46,043 nt of DNA from an uncultured Collinsella sp. (GTDB taxonomy: Bacteria; Actinomycetota; Coriobacteriia; Coriobacteriales; Coriobacteriaceae): the NCBI GenBank assembly GCA_902479065.1, contig CABSNM010000014.1, positions 1 to 46,043 on the forward strand, given 5' to 3'. Each line of letters begins with the position of its first letter. The stretch's first letter is position 1. A program made the translations under genes and the position numbers. The notes under the pieces were generated by a model that saw only the letters and a program-made list of their open reading frames with translations, searched no databases and had not been told where the DNA came from. Shown here piece by piece: positions 39,966 to 46,043 of this stretch.

Positions 39966-40019
39966 GGGAGCCCACCTTTCTCGTTTAAACATTGCCTGTA
40001 TGGTACCGCTCTCAAGGCA

Positions 40020-40060
40020 AAAACCTACCAAAAAGGGACAGGTTTGTTTTGGCAGGTTTT
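40020..40060. repeat. Palindromic repeat upstream of glk
   Basis: AAAACCTACCAAAA (40020-40033) pairs with TTTTGGCAGGTTTT (40047-40060) with one G-T pair, around a loop AGGGACAGGTTTG. The right half GGACAGGTTTGTTTTGGCAG matches the arms at 43918-43997. Confidence 0.6.
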
Positions 40061-40109
40061 ATCTGGGGTAACGCAATTGGCTGCCCAACAGGCCGCGCAA
40101 GACCATCCC

Positions 40110-40148
40110 CAAAAATAAAGGCGCCGGGAGGCGGAGGCTCCCGGCGCC
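40110..40148 (-). terminator. Terminator of the beta-glucoside PTS operon
   Basis: GGCGCCGGGAG pairs with CTCCCGGCGCC (11 bp, 7-nt loop) and on the minus strand is followed by TTTATTTTT. Confidence 0.88.
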
Positions 40149-40206
40149 CGTCAAAGGGACTATGTTGTCTGTTGGACCGCACGGTCCGTCGCGGCGATAA
40201 CGCCGA

Positions 40207-40539
40207 CTAGGCCTGAAGTGCCTGCAGCTGCTTGTGAACCTCGATGAGCTCCGTCGCCATGACGCGCATGGTCTCGGTGCCGGCCATCTGGTCCTCGGCA
40301 TGCAGCAAAATCAACGGGGCCTCGCCGTTACGCTCGCCGTTGGCCTCCTTCTTCAGAAGCCCCATGTGAACATCGTGGCCACCGTTATAGGCCTCGTCGC
40401 CCTGCTTGATAAGCTCCTCGGCGGCGTCAAAATCGCCCTCCTTGGCCTTTTGCACGGCATTGATGTACATGCTCTTGGCGGTACCGACGTAGCTGATGAT
40501 CTCAAAGCAGGTCATCTGCAGTTCGTTCATATCCTCCAT
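40207..40539 (-). CDS. PTS lactose/cellobiose-family IIA
   Basis: The ~110-aa helical IIA protein forms trimers and passes phosphate from HPr to IIB. The phosphorylation His is in LILLHAEDQMAGTE, with the metal-binding Asp of HAED, as in LacA/ChbA-type IIA proteins. GGHDVHMGLLKKEANGE is the preceding helix. The start is ambiguous: GTG at 40548 directly after the IIB stop, ATG at 40539 (used here) or ATG at 40530. All give near-normal length. It is the last gene of the operon. Confidence 0.93.
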   Translation of the reverse strand: MEDMNELQMTCFEIISYVGTAKSMYINAVQKAKEGDFDAAEELIKQGDEAYNGGHDVHMGLLKKEANGERNGEAPLILLHAEDQMAGTETMRVMATELIEVHKQLQALQA

Positions 40540-40548
40540 GCAGAGCAC

Positions 40549-40851
40549 CTAGCCCATCACGCTGACGCAGTGGTCGATGATGCCGGCAGCGTTCATGCGG
40601 CCGTAGTCGACCATGTTGATAACCTCGACCGGGAAGCGGCCGGCGGCCTCCTTCTCAAAATCGTCCTTGGTGTAGCCGATCTGCGGACCAAGCAGCAACA
40701 TGTCGCACTCGTCCAGGTGATCGTGGGCCTCGTTCATGGGACGAGCCTCGACCTCAATATCCAGACCACGGTTTGCAACCTCGGCCTGCATCTTCTGGAC
40801 CAGCAGGCTCGTGGACATACCGGCATTGCAGCAGAGCATGATCTTCTTCAT
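40549..40851 (-). CDS. PTS lactose/cellobiose-family IIB
   Basis: The 100-aa IIB domain has the phosphocysteine loop MLCCNAGMSTSLLVQKM, where Cys8 is the acceptor (CxxGxST pattern). LLLGPQIGY lies near residue 53. It receives phosphate from the IIA encoded next and passes it to the sugar bound by IIC. AGGAGG precedes the ATG. About 160 bp, with a GC-rich hairpin near 40954-40985, separate it from the IIC gene, which could tune the IIB/IIA level. Confidence 0.95.
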   Translation of the reverse strand: MKKIMLCCNAGMSTSLLVQKMQAEVANRGLDIEVEARPMNEAHDHLDECDMLLLGPQIGYTKDDFEKEAAGRFPVEVINMVDYGRMNAAGIIDHCVSVMG

Positions 40852-41014
40852 GGTTTCCTCCTTATAACTGCGCGGCGCGCAGACGACAACTGGTTGTATT
40901 CCTTGCGGCTATTGTGCCCACCCCCCCCTGCATCTTTACACAAGGGAGAGAGCTGCGGGCACCGGCACCGCGTACCGGCGCCCGCAAAGGTGAAAGGGAC
41001 GAACGTTAGGCGTT

Positions 41015-42358
41015 CTACTCGGCGAAAGCCTCCTGCTTGGCGATTGCCTTCTCGGAAATCTTCATAAAGGGCAGGTAGACGGCCATGCCAATGACAATCT
41101 CGATAGCCTGCCACACGCCGGCGCGCCAGTCAAAGCCCGTAGCGAGCAGGGCATTGATGACGGGAGGCATGGTCCAGGGCACCTGGGCGATGCAGGGGCT
41201 GATGATGCCTGCGCAGGTAAGGCCATAGGTGATGCCGATGAACAGATCGGGAAGAAGAACGAACGGGATCATGAGCGGCAGGTTGTACACGATGGGGTAA
41301 CCGTAGATAACCGGCTCGTTGATGTTGAACAGACCAGGCAGGATAGCCATCTTGGAAACGGTCTCGGAAGCCTTGTTCTTGGAGAACAGGAGCGTGTCGA
41401 GCAGGAGCATGAGGGTGCAGCCCGAGCCGCCGATGAGGGCGAAGCTGTTAACGATCTGCATGTTCATGTAGTGATCGGGCTGGATGGTGCCACCGGCGGC
41501 AAAGGTAGCCATGTTGTCGACGATGAGCATGGTCAGGATCGGCTCGACGGTAGCGCCAGAGATGGTGGACTGGTGAATACCGACGCAGAACAGCAGGTTA
41601 GCAAGGGTGTAGATGAGGATAACAGCCCACGGACCGGCGTTCATGATGCTCTTGAGCGGGTTGGAGATGCACGTGGAGATGATGGTGCACAGATCGGTGC
41701 CGGCGCACACGGCGAGCAGGGCTGCGGCAAGAGCGAAGACCGCGAGGTTAAGCAGCATCGGAATCATGACGTTGAAGGAGTTGGAGACCGCGGGAGGCAC
41801 GCCCTCGCCCAGCTTAACCTTGAGCTTCTCGACGCCAGAAATCTTGATGAAGAGCGAGACGGAAAGCAGGGCGATGATAATAGCCGAGAACAGACCGTTG
41901 GTGCCGGTGTTGGCAGTCGAAAGGGCGCCCGTGACCTCGGCGGAGGTGATCTTGTCGGTGAGCAGCGGGCTCGTGGCGGCAAGCGTGGCGGTGATCTGCT
42001 GCGGCATCATGATGACGAAAGCAGAGATAGCGACGACCACGCAAGCGAGCGGGTTATCGAAACGCTTGTTCTTAGCGAGGCTGTAGCCAATCAATCCGGC
42101 CAAGATAATGGCAGAGACGTTGAGGGTGCCCAGCGTAATTGCCGAACCCCACGTCTGAAGGTTGGCAAGGCCCGCCGCATCGAGCGGGAACAGGGGGAAC
42201 ACGACGTTGTTGATAAGAACCGCGATACCCGCAAGGATATAGAGCGGCGTGATGGTCGCGAAGGCGTCGCGCAGGGAACGCAGGTGAACCTGGTTTCCCA
42301 CCTTCGCAGAGACCTCGGCAAACTTGTCGAGGAAGCTCTTTCCGTTGTCACTGGCCAT
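41015..42358 (-). CDS. PTS lactose/cellobiose-family IIC permease
   Basis: The 447-aa polytopic permease of the CelB/ChbC type begins with FLDKFAEVSAKVGNQVHLRS and contains the IIC motifs FCVGIHQSTISGATVEPIL near residue 261 and NINEPVIYGYPIVYN near 340, where the NEP motif contributes to substrate binding. It imports and phosphorylates beta-linked disaccharides or glucosides such as cellobiose. TTAGGAG precedes the ATG. It lies between the GH1 gene (upstream) and IIB (downstream). Confidence 0.95.
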   Translation of the reverse strand: MASDNGKSFLDKFAEVSAKVGNQVHLRSLRDAFATITPLYILAGIAVLINNVVFPLFPLDAAGLANLQTWGSAITLGTLNVSAIILAGLIGYSLAKNKRFDNPLACVVVAISAFVIMMPQQITATLAATSPLLTDKITSAEVTGALSTANTGTNGLFSAIIIALLSVSLFIKISGVEKLKVKLGEGVPPAVSNSFNVMIPMLLNLAVFALAAALLAVCAGTDLCTIISTCISNPLKSIMNAGPWAVILIYTLANLLFCVGIHQSTISGATVEPILTMLIVDNMATFAAGGTIQPDHYMNMQIVNSFALIGGSGCTLMLLLDTLLFSKNKASETVSKMAILPGLFNINEPVIYGYPIVYNLPLMIPFVLLPDLFIGITYGLTCAGIISPCIAQVPWTMPPVINALLATGFDWRAGVWQAIEIVIGMAVYLPFMKISEKAIAKQEAFAE

Positions 42359-42478
42359 GATTGCTCCTAACTATCAAATCCGGCCTTTTCCTATGCGCAC
42401 GGTGGTCTGTCGCCCTCTGCCACCAGATGTGCCATGTGTTGCGCGCGGCGGCGCGTGGTCTGGGCGTTCGCCCGGTCG

Positions 42479-43879
42479 CTAATCAACCACATGGGTCGTG
42501 GCGACCTGTTTGAGCCAGGCCGCCGACTTCTTAAGACGGCGCTTGTAGCCGTCCATAAGGTCGACCTCGACAAAACCGTAACGGTTCTTAAAGGCATTGG
42601 CCCAAGACCAGTTATCGATAACGGCCCAATAATGGTATCCGCGGCACTTGGCGCCCTCGTCGATGGCCTTGGCCACCCACTCCAGGTGCTGACGTACAAA
42701 GTCGACACGGTAGTCATCCTGGATGGTTCCTTCGGCGTCACGGTTCTTGTATTCGTCCATGATGCCGATGCCGTTCTCGGAAACGAACCACTCAAGATCG
42801 GGGTAGTTCTTGGCGCAGTCCATGCCAAAGTCGTAGAGGCCCTGCGGGTAGATCTCCCAGCCGCGGCTCTCGTTCATAACGGCGTCGGGCCATACGTACT
42901 CGTCGGCAAAGTGCGGCAGGCCGTACTGGTCGACCTTGCTCGCCGGCGCCTGAACACGCGTGGGGTGGTAGTAGTTGCAACCGAGCCAGTCGACAACACC
43001 CTGCTTGAGAATCTCTTGGTCTCCAGTACGGAACGGGAGCTTAACGCCGCCCTCGGCCAGGCTGTCGAGCACGTCGGCAGGGAGCTCGCCCTTGGTAATG
43101 AGGTCGAGCCACCAGCGGTTATTGATGCCGCTGGTCATACGCACGGCCTCGAGGTCTGCCTCGCTGGGGTTATCCTTGGTGTAGACCGGGGTAAAGCAGT
43201 TGATCATGCCGATCTTGGCATCGCTGCGAACGGCGCCCTCGTCATAGGCGCGACGATAGTTGCCCACGGCCAGCGCATGTGCCAGTGAAATGTGATACTG
43301 CACGGTGCGGGCGCGGCTAAAGTCGTGGAGCTGCGGGAACCACACGCCCTCCTGATAGCGCTGTTCGGGCTCGACGATGGGCTCGTTAAAGGTGAACCAG
43401 TACTTAATCTCCTGGCCAAACTCGTGGAAGGCGACGTCGGCGTAGTGCGCGTAAGCCTCGACGACCTCACGGCTCTCCCAGCCACCACGGTTAAAGAGGT
43501 AGGTGGGCATGTCAAAGTGGTACAAGTTGACAAACGGCTCCAGGCCGGCCTCGCGAGAGGCGCGGAACAGCTCGTGATACCACGCAGCGCCCTCCTCATT
43601 AAGATTGCCGTCGGCATCGAGCAGACGGCTCCACTGGATGGAAGTGCGATAGGTATCCAGGCCCAAGTCCTTCAAAATGCGAAAGTCTTCCTGGTACTTG
43701 GCCATAAAGTCATTGCCGGCATAAGAGCCAACGCAGTTATAGAACGACCCCAGATCCTGGATGGACCAGGTGTCCCACAGGTTCTCGAGCTTGCCTCCCT
43801 GGTTCCACTGACCCTCAGTCTGCGGGCCGGACATAGCGGCGCCAAAGAAGAAGTCGCTGGGCAGCTGATACTGAGCCAT
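42479..43879 (-). CDS. GH1 6-phospho-beta-glucosidase/galactosidase
   Basis: The 466-aa family 1 glycosidase hydrolyses phosphorylated beta-glucosides imported by the adjacent PTS. The acid/base Glu166 is in WFTFNEP and the nucleophile Glu368 is in FVSENGIG. The phosphate-binding loop reads NWSWANAFKNRYG with Ser425, Lys431 and Tyr434. Ser replaces the Glu typical of non-phospho beta-glucosidases, while Lys is one residue earlier than in the LacG pattern. The ATG at 43879 has a GCGAGGA site and the family N-terminus. It is the first gene of the minus-strand operon, divergent from its probable GntR regulator. Confidence 0.93.
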   Translation of the reverse strand: MAQYQLPSDFFFGAAMSGPQTEGQWNQGGKLENLWDTWSIQDLGSFYNCVGSYAGNDFMAKYQEDFRILKDLGLDTYRTSIQWSRLLDADGNLNEEGAAWYHELFRASREAGLEPFVNLYHFDMPTYLFNRGGWESREVVEAYAHYADVAFHEFGQEIKYWFTFNEPIVEPEQRYQEGVWFPQLHDFSRARTVQYHISLAHALAVGNYRRAYDEGAVRSDAKIGMINCFTPVYTKDNPSEADLEAVRMTSGINNRWWLDLITKGELPADVLDSLAEGGVKLPFRTGDQEILKQGVVDWLGCNYYHPTRVQAPASKVDQYGLPHFADEYVWPDAVMNESRGWEIYPQGLYDFGMDCAKNYPDLEWFVSENGIGIMDEYKNRDAEGTIQDDYRVDFVRQHLEWVAKAIDEGAKCRGYHYWAVIDNWSWANAFKNRYGFVEVDLMDGYKRRLKKSAAWLKQVATTHVVD

Positions 43880-44180
43880 CAAAGTCCTCGCTTTCGTGTC
43901 TAGAGCTTTCGGTTGGAGACGGGTTTGCTTTGGCAGGCAATCCGGCGCGGGCGCGCACCGGATTTCCGGATATCCGACCCGCCAAAACAAAGCCGTCCCC
44001 AAACAGTACAAGGAAACGCCAATACATCTCGCTTGTTGTCTGTAACTATAGCGCTCTAATTTTCTATGTAAAGCGTCTTTTTCATTTTTCTTTATCGAAC
44101 TTCTTTCATGAAAGCCATATGGATGCTTTTTAAGTAGGTATACTTTCTAAATATCGACACAAATATGAAGGGAGGATTGC
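43880..44180. other. Divergent intergenic region between the GH1 gene and GntR
   Basis: The left part is the palindromic repeat at 43918-43997. The right part is AT-rich and must contain both promoters. CTTTCATGAAAG (44103-44114) is a perfect 12-bp palindrome and the best candidate operator for the GntR protein. No promoter boxes could be assigned with confidence. Confidence 0.4.
43918..43997. repeat. Palindromic repeat with GACGG-TTTG-TTTTGGC arms
   Basis: The left arm GACGGGTTTGCTTTGGCAGG (43918-43937) matches the reverse complement of the right arm, GACGGCTTTGTTTTGGCGGG (43997-43978), at 17 of 20 positions. The interior contains ATCCGG/CCGGAT pairs. GTCCCCAAAC follows the right arm. Confidence 0.65.
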
Positions 44181-44900
44181 ATGATTCCCAAATACGAGGC
44201 GATAGCTGCAGATATCCGTCGAAGCATCGAGGACGGCGCACTTAAACCGGGCGATAAGTTGCCCACCGTCGTTGAGTTCTGTGAGCTCTATGGCGTTTCC
44301 AAAATCACCGTCAAACGAGCGATTGAGCAGATCACCGAGGAAGGCCTTATTACCAGCCGGCGCGGATCGGGCACCTACGTCAAGGACACGGCGGGACTTC
44401 CCGGCCAGGTGTTTTTTCAAGGCAAGAACGACCGTGCCCAGGGCTTTTCGTATGAGCACCGCGGGGAAAAGGTGACCTCGGTGGTCTACGATTTCTCGAT
44501 CGTCAATCCGCCGGCAGAGGTTGCGACCCAGCTGGGAATGGCCGAGGATGACTTCGCCTATCGCATCGTGCGCGTGCGCCAGGTCGACGAGAAGCCCATC
44601 GTCATCGAGTACACCTATATGCCGCTAGAACTGATCCCGGGCCTTAAAAAGAAGGACCTGTACGGATCGGTCTACGGCTTTATCCGCGAGCAATGCGGGC
44701 TGAAGATTTCGAGCTTCCATCGCACCATTCGCGCTGTCGCGGCAACTGAAGAAGAGGCTGAGCGCCTGGATACCAAACCCGGCTCTCCCCTGCTCGAACT
44801 CAAACAGATTGGCTTCTTGGATAGCGGCACCGCGTTTGAATATTCTATCTCGCACAACGTAGGCGACCGCTTTGAGCTGCACAACGTAACGTTGGCATAA
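44181..44900 (+). CDS. GntR/HutC-family regulator with UTRA domain
   Basis: The 239-aa protein has the winged helix-turn-helix (AIAADIRRSIEDGALKPGDK, VEFCELYGVSKITVKRAIEQ, SRRGSGTYVKD) and a UTRA domain (KVTSVVYDFSIVNPPAEVAT, YRIVRVRQVDEKPIVIEYTY, LLELKQIGFLDSGTAFEYSI). Such regulators near beta-glucoside PTS genes respond to a phosphorylated sugar. It is divergent from the GH1 gene, so it probably controls that operon and itself. AGGGAGG is upstream of the ATG. The manA gene follows about 75 bp downstream and may be cotranscribed. Confidence 0.92.
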   Translation: MIPKYEAIAADIRRSIEDGALKPGDKLPTVVEFCELYGVSKITVKRAIEQITEEGLITSRRGSGTYVKDTAGLPGQVFFQGKNDRAQGFSYEHRGEKVTSVVYDFSIVNPPAEVATQLGMAEDDFAYRIVRVRQVDEKPIVIEYTYMPLELIPGLKKKDLYGSVYGFIREQCGLKISSFHRTIRAVAATEEEAERLDTKPGSPLLELKQIGFLDSGTAFEYSISHNVGDRFELHNVTLA

Positions 44901-44975
44901 GTTTTTGTAGTCATGCGGGCGCTCACTATGGCTCGTTTGGAGTGGGCGGCCGCGCAACACAATGGGGGTATGAAC

Positions 44976-45908
44976 ATGTCCGACTTGATTAAACTGACGC
45001 CGATCTTCCACGAGAAGATCTGGGGCGGCCGCCAGCTCGAAACCGTATTTGGTTACGACATTCCCGAGGGTCCCATCGGTGAGTGCTGGGCCATCTCGGC
45101 CCACCCCAACGGCGACTGCCAGATTGCGGAGGGCCCGTATGCTGGCCACACGCTGTCGTGGCTGTGGACCGAGCACCGTGAGCTCTTTGGCAACTGCGAG
45201 GGCAAGGAGTTCCCGCTGCTCATTAAAATCTTGGACGCCAAGGACGATCTTTCGATCCAGATTCATCCCAACGACGAGTACGCGGCCGAGCACGAGAACG
45301 GCAGCCTGGGCAAGACCGAGTGTTGGTATGTCCTGGACTGCGAGCCCGGCGCCACGATTATCGTCGGGCAGCGCGCCAAGGATCGCGCCGAGGCCGCACA
45401 GATGATCAAGGACGGCCGCTGGGACGACATGCTCAACGTGCTGCCGATCCGCAAGGGCGACTTTTTCCAGATTGACTCCGGTACCGTGCACGCCATCAAG
45501 ACCGGCACGCTCATTTTGGAGACGCAGCAGTCGAGCGATGTGACCTATCGCCTGTACGACTACGACCGTCCCGGCACCGACGGCAAGCTTCGCCCTCTGC
45601 ACATTGAGCAGAGCCTCGACTGCATCGATTTTGATGTCCAGGCTCCGACCGACGGCACCGTGACCGCACCCGAGATCGACGGCGTGACCGAGCTCGAGTC
45701 CAACCCCTGCTACACCGTCGATCGCGTGCGCGTCAACGGCAGCAAGACCTTGGAGCAGCGCTGGCCCTTCATGTGCCTGTCGGTCATCGACGGCGAAGGC
45801 ACCGTCTGCGGCGACCCCGTCCACAAGGGAAGCCATCTGCTAGCCCCCAGCACCGTCACCTCCATCGACCTCGAAGGCAAAATGGAACTGATCATCTCGC
45901 ACCTGTAA
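44976..45908 (+). CDS. manA: Class I mannose-6-phosphate isomerase
   Basis: The 310-aa cupin-type zinc enzyme interconverts mannose-6-P and fructose-6-P. Zinc ligands are Gln95 and His97 in SIQIHPND, Glu115 in GKTECWYVL, and the His of SGTVHAIKTG near residue 173. The typical LETQQSSDVTYRLYDYDR follows. The length is that of the short Firmicutes-like type. The ATG at 44976 is chosen for GGGGG 7 nt upstream; an ATG at 44970 is also in frame. Confidence 0.95.
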   Translation: MSDLIKLTPIFHEKIWGGRQLETVFGYDIPEGPIGECWAISAHPNGDCQIAEGPYAGHTLSWLWTEHRELFGNCEGKEFPLLIKILDAKDDLSIQIHPNDEYAAEHENGSLGKTECWYVLDCEPGATIIVGQRAKDRAEAAQMIKDGRWDDMLNVLPIRKGDFFQIDSGTVHAIKTGTLILETQQSSDVTYRLYDYDRPGTDGKLRPLHIEQSLDCIDFDVQAPTDGTVTAPEIDGVTELESNPCYTVDRVRVNGSKTLEQRWPFMCLSVIDGEGTVCGDPVHKGSHLLAPSTVTSIDLEGKMELIISHL

Positions 45909-45936
45909 GCCACCGGTCCCCAAGTGCTCGCCGGGA

Positions 45937-46043
45937 TGGGCGCGGGGTTTGATCGCCTGCTCGGGCAGTCCTGCTCGCACGGAGAGCACATTAAGTGCTC
46001 TCCGGCTCGTGCGGAACTCGCGATCGACCAAACCCCGCGCCCA
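45937..46043. repeat. 107-bp palindromic element at the window end
   Basis: TGGGCGCGGGGTTTG (45937-45951) is the exact reverse complement of CAAACCCCGCGCCCA (46029-46043). Inside, CGCAC-GGAGAGCAC-n5-GTGCTCTCC-n5-GTGCG (45976-46013) forms a second hairpin. It follows manA and the motif GGTCCCCAAGTG. The right end coincides with the window edge, so it may continue. It could act as a manA terminator, although no T-run is seen. Confidence 0.6.

Noticed and set aside
1..46043. CRISPR array, prophage or complete insertion sequence
   Set aside because: No regularly spaced direct repeats, cas genes, phage structural genes, integrase or transposase frame was found.

Overview
The window reads as chromosomal DNA of a high-GC Coriobacteriia gut actinobacterium, most likely Collinsella. 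That placement is an inference from the gene content: two sugar PTS operons, a RicT-HolB-Tmk block, GntR/UTRA regulators, HypA/HypB plus Tat genes, and the style of the intergenic repeats. No rRNA, CRISPR array, prophage or complete insertion sequence was seen. One tRNA gene (Thr, anticodon CGT) lies at 717-792.

Layout. 1-12.4 kb is an amino-sugar catabolism region, nearly all on the minus strand. It holds a PTS IIA-YajC-IIB-IIC-IID operon of the mannose/GalNAc family, a GntR/UTRA regulator, an AgaS-type sugar isomerase/deaminase, NagA, a LacC-type tagatose-6-phosphate kinase, an aldose-1-epimerase and a YhcH-family protein. It also holds an odd stand-alone IIB at the left edge whose active-site His is Tyr, and a 132-bp remnant of a second nagA. 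The expected route is GalNAc (or a related amino sugar) -> GalNAc-6-P -> GalN-6-P -> tagatose-6-P -> tagatose-1,6-bisphosphate. The aldolase for the last step is not in the window. Shared CTGGT-n4-ACCAG palindromes before agaS and before the PTS operon suggest that both belong to the local GntR regulon.

12.5-35.6 kb is mostly housekeeping. It contains a DUF2975/XRE pair, a SurA-like membrane protein, isocitrate dehydrogenase, a HEAT-repeat protein, a beta-hydroxyacid dehydrogenase with a His/Cys-rich tail, DegV, and ribosome hibernation factor. Next come a lipoprotein of the solute-binding type, a nuclease-fold-like hypothetical, ComF, RicT-HolB-Tmk, a zinc-ribbon membrane protein, topoisomerase I, HypB-HypA, TatC-TatA, a STAS protein and an aminotransferase. 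35.7-40 kb has a small conserved protein, NhaA with a possible attenuator in its leader, Mn-type pyrophosphatase and a ROK glucokinase. 40.2-45.9 kb is a beta-glucoside module: PTS lactose/cellobiose IIA, IIB, IIC and a GH1 6-phospho-glycosidase. A divergent GntR regulator is followed by mannose-6-phosphate isomerase.

The most striking non-genic signals are two interspersed-repeat types. One is a pair of ~230-bp elements with long terminal inverted repeats (21507-21733 and 35987-36218) that look like a MITE family. The other is a set of short imperfect palindromes carrying a GGGAC/GTCCC core, scattered through at least seven intergenic sites; two of them run into the 3' ends of coding sequences.
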